From: Nymphaea colorata
Taxonomy: Eukaryota > Streptophyta > Magnoliopsida > Nymphaeales > Nymphaeaceae
Assembly: GCF_008831285.2 (NCBI RefSeq)
Contig: NC_045138.2
Location: 41,967,115 to 42,031,114, forward strand
Direction of reading: 5' to 3'
DNA: 64,000 nucleotides
Each line of letters starts with the position of its first letter. Position 1 is the first letter of the stretch. This document shows positions 45,501 through 56,800 of this stretch, one piece after another. The notes under the pieces were generated by a model. That model saw nothing but the letters and a program-made list of their open reading frames with translations, made no database searches and was not told where the DNA came from. A program made the position numbers and the translations under genes.

Positions 45501-48500
45501 ACAAAATTAGACAAGATTTAGATGCCCCCTTTCTCATTGCCTACACTAATCGTCTTTCCAGTTTGCAAGTCCTGAAATGAACATAAACAAGAGTTAAATG
45601 CAACACAACAATATAAGTCATTAGTTAATTGTCAGACTGATAAAAGATTAGTGGGAAACTTAGGAGCATATAACACATTAGGAGTTGTCATAGATTGAGA
45701 AATCTTAACATCTCCATAACCCATAATAGGAGACTATCTTCCATTTGCGAGTTTCACATGACGAGACTGAGGTAATGTGGGGGCAAGGTAAACAATGAAG
45801 GTCTACTACAAAAGTGTCTCGATGCATAGTACCTGTATCATGTGGAGCAAGATTGGCAGACTTAGCACTATCTATCATAATTATGGAGGTCGATGGCTGA
45901 ATAGATCTGTGTGTTAAGAACTGCTCATATTCTAACTTGTTTATATTCATTATCACAGTCTCAGGATGGAAAGAAGACGAAGACCTCTCTACTGCTGATG
46001 AAGCTGCCTAGACAGCTCCAATAGGAGACTATAATGAAACCTTGCCTTGCTTAGATGCAACACCTCTGCCTAGGGATGTAGCGGAAGGACGACCATGCTT
46101 ATCCCAACATCTGTCTTTCAAATGCCCTATTTTCCACAGTAAGTGCATTGAAATCTCTCACGACCTCCTCCTGACATTCGACCTATGGCCCTCCCCTTGA
46201 AGAAACTACCCCTACAGCCTCCTGATGTCACCAAGGCAGAGGTAGGAACATCAGTGGAAGGCTGAGAAAGGGTCACAACAAGGCGACTGAGTCTATTGTA
46301 AGCCTCAGTTAGGTCATGGACTTTTGCTCTAATCAACACTTGTGCCTTTGCTACTGCGTATTTAGGAGAGAGCCTGATGCAGAATGAAAGCAGAAACAAA
46401 TCTTGTAACTGGATCTAGTTAGTTTTTTTTAATACTCTTAAACGGACCCATATCTGCAATCCATCCCTTTCCTCTATACAAAGGGACTTTGGTTCATTTT
46501 GTGAGACAGTCAAGAAGTTCAAAATAAATGAAATGCAAACTTTTGTTCTTGTTTGTTTAATCATTTGCTTGAGTTTTTGTTAGTTTAAGTTTAGTTGTGA
46601 ATGTAGTTGGATTAAGATCGGTTAATTTTGATTCTTGTTGCGTTAGAGCCCCTGTAGAAACTTTGCCACCATAAACTGTTCACCATGAGTCTTGTGGCAT
46701 GTGGGATATGGAGGACGCAAAGCTTTCAGTCTTCATGGATTGACTTGATGGAAGCGAAGTACTGAGTAAGACTTTGATCACCTTGTCACAAATTAAGTAA
46801 TTCCTCCTCCACCTGCAAGATCTTGCTAACATTCTTGTCATTAGAGTACGTTTGTTTCAAAAAATCTCACATCTGTTTGGCAAAGGTACAATATACAATA
46901 GTAGAGGTAATTTGTGGTTGCACACTATTCTTGATCCATGACATGACAATATTATTATCTTCTTTCCATGTACTATATTAACTATTCATCACAAGCTCAT
47001 TTTCTTCTATAACATGTTCATTTCAATGTCCAATCATAGACATCATAAACACATATCACCAAATTTCATAATTAGATCCATCTAGTTTCCCAGTAGAGCC
47101 ATAAGAAAAAGGATTGCCTTTGTTCTTATGCTCATATTGCATCTCTGTTTTGCCTTCATTAGCCATATGCGAGACTGGACATTATGACCTTAATCTGGTC
47201 GCACTTTGATAAAATCAAGAGTATAGCGCATAATAATCAACTTGAGAGGATTTAGGCAGCAGAATTTTTTTTAGCATGAATAAGAGTTCTTAGAAAAATA
47301 TCTATCAAGTATCAACTTGCTATTTAGTAAATCAGTCCACCAATTACAGTAATCAACTTGAGAGGATCTAGGCAGCAGAATTTTTCAGCATGAATAAAAG
47401 TACTTAAAAAAAATCTATGAACTTGCTGCTCATCAGTCCACCAAACTCCCACATAGTAGGCTTCATATCATTGCTTACTAGAATCCACATATGCATATAA
47501 GAATGACAATCAATCTGATAAGAGTATAGTCCACGTACAGCCACTCTTCCATGAGCCCATATCTGACTTAGAACTTGCCAACGCAACTCCCATGCAGTTG
47601 CTCACGCGCCGCTACATCAACGTTGGGAACCTAATCACATACCTCTCACGTGTGATTAGGTTCCCCTTCCACGCTGCTCCACTATCTCCCGATCAGCAGA
47701 GAGAAGAGAGAAAGGAAGGGTAGAGGAAGAAAAGAGGTGGGAAGAGATTGGAGAGAGAAGAGGAGAAGATGTCGCCGGAAGGTCAAGTCAGCCGCTGGTG
47801 GAGAAGGGTGGATATCGCTGGCTTTGATGCCATGTTACAGTCGGCAGTCTTAGAGTGAGAAAATCATCTTATTAACTAACCCTAATCTCAATAATAAATA
47901 GATGAGGGCGGCGATAGAGACTTACAAATAATATCAACCAAAGATAGCGATCCAAGCTGCAGAAGCATGTAGTGTTCTAGAATTCCGTCCGCCGAATTGA
48001 AGAGCCCCATAGATGATCATCGGCAGCAACGACTTGCTGGGTTCCGACTCTGGTATCATTGTTAGCCTTTGCTAGCCAGTACCAACCTTCACCAGCCAAA
48101 CCCTTGAGAAGCTCACGCACACCGATAACCCTCCCTTCTGGCCGTCCCCCTATTTATGGGTGTTATCGGGTCAGTCCAGTGGACCTAACCCATGATCCCA
48201 TACCCGATATCTAACAACATAGGAAGTGGTTCTGAGGCCTTTTGGAGAGAATGTTGTAGGGTTCAAATGGGTTTACAAAATTAAGTACAAGCTAGGTGGC
48301 AACATCAAAAAGTATAAAACTAGACTTGTTGCAAGAGGCTTTACTCAACAATTTGGGTAGGATTGTGATGAAACATTTAGTCAGGTTGTTAAAATGGGGA
48401 CGATAACATTATTATATCCTTAGCAGTCGATCATGACTGGAAGTTAATTAAACTGAATGGTAAGAATGATTTTTTCCATGAGGACTTGAAAGAGGAGGTG

Positions 48501-51500
48501 TGCATGGAGCAACTGCTAAGGTATACTGAAAACAATCCAGTGAATTGGGTATATAAGTTGCAACTTCTTTATGGTTTGAAACAGTCATCCCAATCATGGT
48601 TTGAAAGTTTCTCCCAACAATTAAAAAATGTGGAATTTGAAGAAGTGCTCTTGATCATTCTCATTTTATTTGTCAAGAGAATAGATTCCACTTGGTTGTT
48701 CATATATGTTGAAGACATTGTTACAGTTGGAAGCTCAGAAGGCTATATTTGTGAAGTGAAGGCAATGTTGAGGAAGTGTTTCAAGAGGAAAGATCTCGGG
48801 GACTTGAGGTACTTTCTTGGAATGGAAGTTGACAGGTAAAATGATGTTTAACTTTGACTGACACAACAAAAGTACACTCTTGATCTCTTGCAGAAGACAA
48901 GTACGTCAAATAGCAAACCTATGAGTACCTCAATGTGTTAAACCAGAAATTGAAAACTGAAGAAGGGGATTTGAATCCTGACCCAACTATGTACCAGAAC
49001 ATTGTTGGATGCTATAACACCTAATCTTTAACAAGCCAGACATTGTGTACTTTGTGAATCAAGTATTGCAGTTTATGCATTCTCCAAGGTGCGGACATAT
49101 GGATGTTGTCAAAAGGATTTTATGATATTTGAAGGGCGTGGTAGGTGATGCCCATATACTGTAGAAATATTGTAGAAGTAACTGCACTTGTAAAGAACAT
49201 ACTTTTGCTACTTATGTAGATGCTGACTGGGCTAGGGACCATGGCCGAAGAAGATCAATGTCAGGTTATTGTATTTTTATTGTGCAGAACCTCATTTCTT
49301 GGAGCAGTCAGAAACAGAAAGTTGTAGATCATTTTAGTATCAAACTTTCTATTGGCAGAGGTCATGGGGGTGAAAAATATATTGGGTGAATTACGGGAAC
49401 AGATTAGTCGATATGTACTCTTCTATCGTAATCAAAGTGCTATCAACATAGCATTCAACCCGATTCTCCGTAGCAGAATGAAACATATTGAATCAATATT
49501 TTATCAGGCAAAAGATGAAAAATAAAGAGATCGAGCCAAGAACAAACAATCAAGTCCATCAGGTTTGGTTTCTTAAGAACAAGTTGTGCATGGTCAAGGA
49601 CTTGACCATGCACAACTGGAAGGAGTGTTAAAGAGGATGTATTAATGTGTTTGGATCTCGATCATGTCTTATGTTGGGGACACTGATCAAGATCCAAACA
49701 TGTCTAATGTTAGGAGCATCTTTTATTTTTACACGTAGCATTGTAGGATTTCAAGAGGTTCTCCATCATTTACTCTCGTTTTCAGCCCAAGCGCCTTTGG
49801 AGTATTAATAATCTTGTCATTTGTTAACTTGGATCTATTTACAGCATTGGCAACAAATTTGATTTGTGAGAACAAGTAACCTCCTTGAGAGTATGAGCTT
49901 CAATCCAAAAAAAAAAAGTGAGAAACCCTAAGTCAGACATCAAATTCATTTTGCAAGAAATTTTTAATTTGTTTTACTCCATCACAAACGTCGTCTAAGG
50001 TTGTGGAGCTCCTTCATCAAAGTGCAGAACGAGGCAGGGGCATTGGTGAATTGTGATTGTTACATCGGCAACATAGAGAAGAAGAATGACAGTTCCTTTA
50101 GATATGATCTTAGTAAATAAAGAAGTACTAGAGTAACAAGCTTCAGAACCATGTCTATTATGACTTTAGTAAATCTGTCATACTAGGCTTTAGGGGCTTG
50201 CTTCAACCCATGAAGAGTCTTCTTCAATCAAACTTTTTATTTATGAACTCTGTATCTTGGAGGAAGAGTCATGAAAACTCCTTTATTAATTTTCGATTCA
50301 AGAAGACATTTTTAACATCCATATGGTATATGGGCCGACTTTTGACTATTGCTACAGCAACAAAGGTTCTAACGGATGCAATAGGGACAAAAATTTCCTC
50401 ATAGTCTATCCCATATTCTTGAGAATACCCTTAGTTAATTTCACTTTAAATTTTTTAACTGATCAGTCAATTTTAGTTTTGACCTTATAGATCCATTTGC
50501 ATCCTATGGTTACTTTCCCTTGGGTAATAATAGGATTTCCCATAGTTACATTTTTTCAAGGCCATTAGCTCAAAATTCATAGCCTCAAACCTTTGTGGAA
50601 TTTGAGCAACTTCAAAATATGTTGTGAGTTCATTATATAAGTGAATAGCAGGAAGCTGATTTTTTGTGATTGGGTGAGAAAGAATCATAAGAGACAAATC
50701 TTTGAGGGGTCTCGTGCATTTATTTGATCTCCTAACAAAGATTTCAGGTTCATTTTCACTTCTAGGCACTTCTCTTCTATAGTGAGTGACAATTTCTTTA
50801 GCAGACTCTGTTCTATCAAGGTCTTCTTGACTATTTAGAAAATCAATTTCAGGAGTTTCATTTGTATAGTCATGAGAGCAATTTTAATCTTCTTCATTAT
50901 CTTCAAAATTTGAGGGTAAGAGATCTATAAAAAGGAATAATCCAAATTATGTTTTGGTTCCTATTTTTTAAAATCTTTTTCATCCTCAAGAAAGACAACT
51001 TTGTATGATGCAAAAAAATTATCTATTTTTTCCTTGTTAATATGATACCACTTGTATCCTTTTTGACTTTCCGAATAGCCGACAAAAACACATTCAATTG
51101 CTTTAGGAGAAAGTTTATGACCTACCTTATTTACAATGTAGCATTTGCATTCAAAACTCTTGAGTTTTCAAAAAGGAGATAAATTATATAAAATTCTTGA
51201 GCTATGCAATCTATTAATTAAATAAACAGAAGCCAAAAGTGCTTCAGCCCAAAACTTTTTAGGAATATTCTTACGAAGGAGAAGGGAACTGCAGAGTTGC
51301 AGTTTCAATAATATAATGATTTTTCCTTTCAGATATACTATTTTGTTGAGGAGTTTTTTGAACAAGTTCTTTAATGATGGGTACCACTATTTTCCAATAA
51401 ACTTTTAAATTTTTTTGAGAGGTATTCTCCTATCTGAGAGTCTTAATATTGATTTCAAATTGATTTTTAACTAATTGATGAAAGATTTTGAAGTATGAGG

Positions 51501-54081
51501 AAACTTCATATTTGTGTTTTAAGAAGTAAATTCAAACTTAGCTAAGTGAAGTTATTAATAAATATCTCATAGTAAGGGAAACCACCCCTAGATATAAGCA
51601 GAGTGGGACCCCATGCATCCACATGCTTTAGAGCAAAAGGTGATGATGTAGTTGAAGAACTATTTCAAAAAGGAAGGGATTTCATTTTTCCCAAATACAT
51701 GCATTACAAGAGAGATTTTGATTACAAAATTTCCTTAAGAAAGGAATACAAGCAATTTTTCGTATATACTAATGTGACCTATTCTTTGATGCCAAAGAGT
51801 GATACTTTCTTTGTTGACAATATTACGCAAGGAGTTTGACAAATCCAAAAAGTCTATATAATAATAAATTGCCTCTTCTACATTCTTCCCCATTCATCTT
51901 CCCTGATGGGTAATCCTGTATCCAACATTTTTCAGGTGAGAAAACAACCTTACAATCATGATCCATAATTTGGGAGAGGAAAACAAATTTAAGTTCAATT
52001 TGGGTATACATCTTACATTTGGTACTTTGAAAAGTTTTGAATAATGTTCTTCCTTTTTAAATTTTCCGTTACTTTAGATTTGTAAAGATGTCCCATCGGT
52101 GACACATACAAAATTGGGAGTTCATATGTTGTGTTTTACATAAACTATCTTACTTTTGAAGCCTGCACCAAAGTAGCATCTCTCAAACACACTCTTAGTG
52201 TTAGTGGTGTCTCTGAAAAGGTTGGCTGAAGCTTGATAGAAACCCAATTGCCTTGAGCGGTGAATAAAGTATACCCAGGAAGGTGTGTTTGAGTCATGGA
52301 ATGACTCCAGTAATCATTCTAATGTATCAAATATAAATTGTAAACAACCTTTGTAGGATATGAAAGCGGCAAATGAAAAAGTTCTCTCTCTCTCTCTCTC
52401 TCTCGCTCGATTCTTTAATCTGCATCTTCTTTCCTGCTGTAAAGATTCAGTTGAAAAAGGCTGAGTATAGCAATTTATGTTGACAGGTGAAGTCTTTATC
52501 AATATACATGAATCATATGACAGATTTCTATGAGGTGTTCTGGGAAATAGAATTTCAATAGTTTGAAGTAAGGTGATTATCCTGGTTGTCAAGGTGCCAA
52601 CGTCATGATCAGCTTGGCTACTAATGTAGTTAGTTCTCACTTCTCATCATGAGTGTGAGTTTCATTTGAGGTTTTTGTTTTCATAATTCAAAAGTACACA
52701 ACGCAAATATGCTCTTATACTTGTATACTAACACAAAGACATTGCACATTTGCTGCAAAAGCAAGAAAGCTCCATGAGTAGTTTTGAAGCTAAATAGCCC
52801 CTTCCCTTCTGTAATAGTTTCACATCCATTATGGGTCCTTTTTTTTTATATAATGAAATACAGTCAAGATTGAGTTTTCAACTGGGGGCTATGAGTCCAT
52901 AATGGCAATGTGTGATCAAAGTTCATCTTGCTAATTGGGCAGGTTCCAGCTTCCTAGTTAAAGAAATTGAAGTTGCATGGGTACCATGGTATATAGGCTT
53001 ATGCTTTTTTATGTTCCGTTTGTCGATAATTTTTACTGATCCATGTTCCACACGGCCAAGGAAACATCGTTTTTTAATTCTCACTTGGCGACCTGCATCA
53101 GTTTTTGGCCTTTCTAGTAGCATAAGCTCACGGAGAAGAATGTACTTCTGTATACAACTAGAAATGAAGAGTTTTTACTTTCTTACTACATATATACGTC
53201 CTACATCCTGAGGGCAAGGTTGCTTGCGCTTGGATTTTCTCAGCATGTTTAGGTTCAATCACTCAACATTTATTCTCTGTGTTGGTTTTTGTGTAAGGCA
53301 TGTCATCTCTAGATTGATGACACTTTTTAGATGTAAAAATCAATCCAGTTTCTTATCTATATATAGCCATCTGAAATTTGAAGGAAGATTAGTGCATTCT
53401 AATGACATTTTTTTGAGATATGAAAGTCAAATCCAGTTCCTTATCTATGTAGCCATTTGAAACTTGAGGCAAGAGTAGTCCATTCTAGAGCTTCATCAAG
53501 CTAAATCGTAAGAAGAAAAGGTATTTGAGTCAATGCTTCAACACCTTGGTCTGAATTCCAGCCTCCTCTGCTTTGTGACAACAGCATGAAGAGGATACAT
53601 TCTTCAGTTCATAGTTATAGCTGTAGCAGCACATCATACTTTGCAATGGCTGGTAATACGTTACTATTGCACTTTGTTTGCTAGTAGACAAATAATACTT
53701 ATCCAGGGCCAAATAGAAAACGACATCTACTAGTGAATTGCTTATTGATTGGAGTCTCAATAACCAAACCTTTCAATTTGGCAGTACGGATAATCTACGA
53801 CAGGGATTCTGGAAGGACAAGAGGATTTGGATTTGTATACTTCTCAAATGAGGAAGATGCTAAATCTGCAAAAGATGCCATGGATGGCAAGGTTTGATGA
53901 AAATTTTTAAGTTTTCTCTCATGCTTTTCTCCCCATAAATAAAGAAATTTCTTCTGTCTAACAGGCATTGCTGGGTAGGCCTCTGCGGATAAGTTTTGCA
54001 ATCGAGAAAGTCAGGGGAAGCCCTCTCATAGTGCCTCGTCTGCCATCTGTAGAAGCTGAGTCTCGTCATAAAAGATCGTAG
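39336..54081 (+). CDS. Organellar single-RRM RNA-binding protein, 3 exons
   Basis: Exons 39336-39570, 53785-53891 and 53965-54081 join in phase to 459 nt, 152 residues plus stop. Residues 1-50 are rich in Ser, Arg and Leu with few acids and end in [10 protein letters not shown], a typical mitochondrial (possibly plastid) transit peptide. One RNA-recognition motif follows at about 51-128: RNP2 is LFVGGLSW (52-59), then [20 protein letters not shown] and RNP1 RGFGFVYF (91-98), with all three key aromatics present. The tail is short and basic; it lacks the glycine-rich end of many relatives. Such proteins act in organelle RNA processing or editing, or cold response (family knowledge). The frame is open upstream to an alternative Met at 39219; 39336 is chosen because the transit peptide begins there. 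The first intron is 14.2 kb. Confidence 0.9.
41538..41737 (-). repeat. 3' LTR of the intronic copia element
   Basis: Its first 110 or so bases match 47833-47947 closely, including ACTAACCCTAATCTCAATAA. It is followed on plus by CTCCTCCTCAAGC, the complement of the polypurine tract. Confidence 0.82.
41738..44337 (-). pseudogene. Copia integrase-RT-RNase H remnant
   Basis: Integrase core: 44337-43852, [14 protein letters not shown] and [23 protein letters not shown] and [16 protein letters not shown] (43100-42900), and VVYVDDII near 42690. RNase [18 protein letters not shown] and [13 protein letters not shown] near 42220-42070. Multiple stops, so dead. Confidence 0.88.
44440..45405 (+). mobile_element. 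Nested, internally deleted copia element with perfect target duplication
   Basis: Inserted in the older minus copia. The 5-bp GTAGG flanks both sides (44435-44439 and 45406-45410). A partial 5' LTR (44440-44738) stops abruptly. Then comes only the RNase H C-terminus (44741-44910: [30 protein letters not shown]), a polypurine tract TTTGAGGGGGGG, and a complete 3' LTR (44922-45405, 484 bp). The two LTRs differ by only a few substitutions and one 6-bp indel over 299 bp, so it is far younger than its host element. A deletion from LTR to RNase H removed about 4 kb (inferred from the usual copia size). Confidence 0.9.
44922..45405 (+). repeat. Complete 3' LTR of the nested copia element
   Basis: Starts TGTTAGAATG, ends GATTTACA. 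It contains a TTATAAATAGTG promoter-like motif at about 45225 that is missing from the truncated 5' copy, and short inverted words (ACTAGTCCCAACGGCTAG / CTAGCCGTTGGAACTAGT) at 45145-45188. Confidence 0.88.
45411..47166 (-). pseudogene. Copia gag and protease remnant
   Basis: gag starts at the Met at 47166 and contains the LDGSNYEIW block typical of copia gag. A basic Gly/Arg-rich region leads to FQCTYCGK near 46130, the first half of a zinc knuckle. Protease and pre-integrase fragments lie at 45956-45700. Interrupted by several stops. Confidence 0.75.
47833..47947 (-). repeat. Truncated 5' LTR of the intronic copia element
   Basis: Matches the first part of the 41538 LTR, then similarity stops near 47947-47952, where unrelated sequence begins. 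The missing part is the outer (U3) end of this LTR. Confidence 0.78.
48040..48216 (-). mobile_element. Short LTR with adjacent primer site, TRIM-like remnant
   Basis: On the minus strand the block 48216-48060 starts TGTTAGATATCGGG and ends GGCTAACA, so the ends are TGTTAG/CTAACA. A CATAAATAGGG promoter-like motif lies in the middle. Directly inside follows ATGATACCAGAGTCGGAACC (48059-48040), a primer site close to the Met-tRNA type. At 157 bp it fits TRIM elements. No second LTR was found: about 90 bp on, the sequence meets the broken end of the older copia 5' LTR. Confidence 0.5.
48222..49640 (+). pseudogene. Copia RT-RNase H remnant
   Basis: Plus strand, opposite to the neighbouring elements. 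RT starts near 48231, with [10 protein letters not shown] and [14 protein letters not shown]. It passes [24 protein letters not shown] and [11 protein letters not shown] (the usual YVDD is YVED) to [14 protein letters not shown] at 48838. RNase H fragments run 49080-49520 in changing frames, ending near SAINIAFNP and KHIES. The 5' half of the element is missing. A purine tract near 49617 followed by TGTTAAAG at 49627 may mark its 3' LTR, which could end near TTTACA at about 49844. Confidence 0.85.
49582..49617. repeat. Perfect 17-bp inverted repeat with 2-bp loop
   Basis: AGTTGTGCATGGTCAAG (49582-49598), then GA, then CTTGACCATGCACAACT (49601-49617). It lies just before the presumed polypurine tract of the plus copia remnant. 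Confidence 0.93.
50130..52010 (-). pseudogene. Copia integrase-RT fragment
   Basis: Minus strand. Integrase: from about 51640 ([16 protein letters not shown]), with [18 protein letters not shown] at 51270-51210 and [15 protein letters not shown] near 51080. Linker between integrase and RT: 50960-50560. RT: from about 50545 ([12 protein letters not shown]) and [12 protein letters not shown] near 50320, stopping near 50180 around GSKQAPKA. No LTR, YVDD box or RNase H found, so only a middle piece survives. Frames are broken in several places. Confidence 0.8.
52381..52409. repeat. (CT)n microsatellite
   Basis: Near-perfect TC repeats within the RRM intron, next to its right, element-free part. 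Confidence 0.9.
53785..53891 (+). CDS. RRM gene, exon 2
   Basis: Acceptor TTTGGCAG at 53777-53784; the first two bases complete a Val codon. It encodes [19 protein letters not shown] and the following helix. Donor is GTTTGA after AAG at 53891. Confidence 0.88.
53965..54081 (+). CDS. RRM gene, exon 3
   Basis: Acceptor CTAACAG at 53958-53964, after a 73-bp intron. Encodes the last RRM strand ([14 protein letters not shown]) and a short tail rich in Pro, Ser and Arg, ending at TAG 54079-54081. Confidence 0.88.
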   Translation, partial: ALLGRPLRISFAIEKVRGSPLIVPRLPSVEAESRHKRS

Positions 54082-56800
54082 TACTTTCGTGTTCCAATTG
54101 TTATTCCTCGTTGTTTCTGTTCTTGTAAGTTAAATGCTGGATGTGTGCGTTTCTTATATCTGACAAAATGTAGTTTGCAAATTGTCTTTCTGCATCCACG
54201 ACTCACATGTTTTCCTATCTACCGCACATAACCATTACCATAATCACAGAACATTCTCCTAGTTATTTTCCGCTGTCATTGTCGTTGATGTTTCTCGACC
54301 TGCATTGGGCTGGCTTTTAAAGGCAACCCACTGCTGGCATCGACGATACTGATAGGTTGAAAATGGAAAGAATTCAACAGAATTTTCTGACAAACATTTT
54401 TCACCTTTGTATTTTGAATATGTTTTATTCTCCTTGATGAAGGGGCACCTTCTGAGCACCTTTTGCCAACAAGAATGAACGATTCATGAGCTGCTCAGTT
54501 CATTCCTTTCTAATTGGGATGTTGCCGTGCTGCTGCTGAAAAACCGTACGCGTGACACGGGATTAACTATTTCTTGGTCCGTAGCCCTTGTGGCTGCTGT
54601 TAACTATGGCTGAAATGGTTTATTATAGCATGGGCAAGGGCCTTCCCTCTTGCTGACATGACCAGTCATTATATCAATCACGTCCTTTCCAACTGCTGCT
54701 ACCGCCATCACATGGCTGCCTCTATGACCGGTTTATCATCGCCATTAAGACCACAACCACCATCACCACTGTCGTTTCTGCCACCTGTGTTACCATTCAA
54801 CTTTGCCATGGCCATTACCAACGTCACCATTATCGCCATTGTTGCCACTACAGCCACTGCCCATAGCTACCATTGTTGCCACTACAGCCACTACCCATAG
54901 CTACCATTGTTGCCACTACAGCCACTATCCCTAGCTACTGCTGCCCTGCTACCTTGTTTCTTGTTTCCACCACCATCATCTAATTCCATTCTCGTTTTTC
55001 TTCTCATTTTACTCTATCTTGGGTTGTCTGATGACCGCTTAGTTTTTCCTTGTCCTCCTTTTCACAGGCAATTAGAGTTAGGTAGCCTACGCTAGTTTAC
55101 ATTGACCACGCACCAGTTCACCTCACTTCCTTTTAGTTGGATACTGGTCTAGAGCCTTTTTGCCCCCTTTCCAAACGATTTGCTATCTATGTCCCATGCT
55201 TTTACTCTTACATGTAACTACCAATGGGACTTGGGGGGAGATGGCCCCACTTAGCAGTAAACTGTCATCTCCTTGGAATGACATATGATCATAGTGTACG
55301 AATGAACCAAATGAGCCTGAATGTACTTGTTAAATTAGTAAAGTGAACACACGATCACTCCAAATATTACATTGATTTATTGCTTCCAACAATGTGAGTA
55401 ATGATAAGAAAACTAGCTAAACAAACAACAGTAAATAGTTTTTTTTCCCTCTCAAAATACGGCTTCTTCTTTCCATCTTGATGTCGATGTAATGAGTACT
55501 TAGTACTTTCCACACTGGCGTTTTTTCTTTTAAGATCAGAAGCATGGATTCAGGAGATGAGAATGTAGTATTGAGTTAGGCCAGTCATTCTGTCGGACGG
55601 TCTTAGTAAATCCACTCTCCTCTATTATTAACTTTGGCTTCCAACATAACCTTATATGAGTCGATACCTTTCTTGGCATAGCCTACCTGATGTGAAGGCT
55701 GAGACTGGAACATGTTTTGGCAACGATGGGTATCTCATTACTGTACGTTTGACCCCCATTCTTCCCTTCCTGGAAACTCTTCACCTTTTACCAAGAGTTT
55801 GCTGGTCATCTTGGATGATGAACATGCAGAAAGCGAACAGTTTATGTAATTTCTCTAATAAGAGATACCTAATACAAAAATATCAAACAAAGGCCTGAAG
55901 AATAGAAAACCTTGGTTACAGTTTTTTGACCTTCTTCCAATATTACCTTGCATAGCAAAATTATGTTTTCACCGATTTAGCTAACATGTTTTGTATCTCA
56001 AGTTGATGGAAGGTTGCTTCGCGTTCTTATTTGACAGCATTTGTAAAGTACAGTCCTTGTTGTGAAAAGTGATTTCTCTGTTGAAGGCAAAAGGAAAAAG
56101 GAAAATTTTCGTTTCCTTTCCTAAGACAAAAAATGCACCCTACCCATGGGCATTAATCTGGCCTCGACGTTCTTCAAATTGGTAAGCCCCGAAGTACAAG
56201 TCCCTGGTAGGTGTCAAAAATCTTTTCGTATCTCAAAATCAATGAGGCACACACATATGGTGCAAAGCTGTTATTAAAGGTCAGAAAGCGAAAACATTTA
56301 AACCGGAGATGATCTATATTCCATTATGGAGAAGCTTTAGGAAAAGATGATTCTTTTGGAAGCTAATGGAATTTCATGGGTTCCTAACTAGAAAAAAAAA
56401 AAGCGGACTTCATATGTACATCAGCTGTTTATTCACAATTAGATTTGAAAAATGCTAATAGGTAGGGGAAATTCCACTCCGTATTATGCCAATTAAAACC
56501 TTTAGGAAAGCCTCCCCAGCACAAGAAAGGCGGGCCATGGATGAATCACTTTTACTGATGCCACTAGTATTTTAGAAAAAAAAGACTTGGTAACCATTTA
56601 TAGCTATGTAAAATTGTCGTTGACACACACTTCGTACATCGTCCTATTCACTTGGCGGTATTAAAATCGAAAAAGGTGAGATGTTCTGGAGAAATCTCAT
56701 TTGTTGATCATGCACTTTTACAAAGTTCCATCTAAAATTAATGAGTTTCCCTCCTCCTAGTCATTTGAGTTTTGCTGCAACCATGTTGGAGGGTAAGCCC
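54082..56800. other. 3' flank of the RRM gene; no further gene seen
   Basis: Should hold the 3' leader and polyadenylation region of the RRM gene; no clear AATAAA is close behind the stop. The stretch 54660-55100 is rich in CCATCACC-type triplets and keeps frames open without a recognisable protein. 55100-56800 shows no family match. Confidence 0.5.
54838..54938. repeat. 34-bp tandem repeat, 3 units
   Basis: ATTGTTGCCACTACAGCCAC plus 14 further bases repeats at 54838, 54872 and 54906 with two or three changes. Confidence 0.88.

Larger units (their letters stand above)
41538..47947 (-). mobile_element. Old copia element in the RRM intron, interrupted by a nested element
   Basis: Minus orientation. 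3' LTR 41538-41737 (200 bp, TGTTACAG...AATTCAACA as read on plus). Partial 5' LTR 47833-47947, whose outer part is lost. Just inside it a decayed primer site (47820-47832) differs from the Met-tRNA site by two bases. Coding order on the minus strand: gag from the Met at 47166 ([17 protein letters not shown]) to a zinc-knuckle start near 46130; protease and pre-integrase remains 45956-45411; integrase 44337-43680; RT 43127-42560; RNase H 42420-41760. Stops and shifts occur throughout. Confidence 0.85.
39571..53784 (+). other. Giant intron 1 of the RRM gene (14.2 kb), filled with copia insertions
   Basis: Only about 2 kb at the left (39571-41537) and 1.7 kb at the right (52100-53784) look free of retrotransposon coding sequence. 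Between them lie a minus copia (41538-47947) with a second element nested in it (44440-45405), a short LTR (48060-48216), a plus copia RT-RNase H piece (48222-49640) and a minus copia piece (about 50130-52000). Confidence 0.85.

Noticed and set aside
54658-55095. Two plus-strand frames rich in His/Pro/Leu
   Set aside because: Driven by CCATCACC-type triplets and a 34-bp repeat whose length is not a multiple of three.
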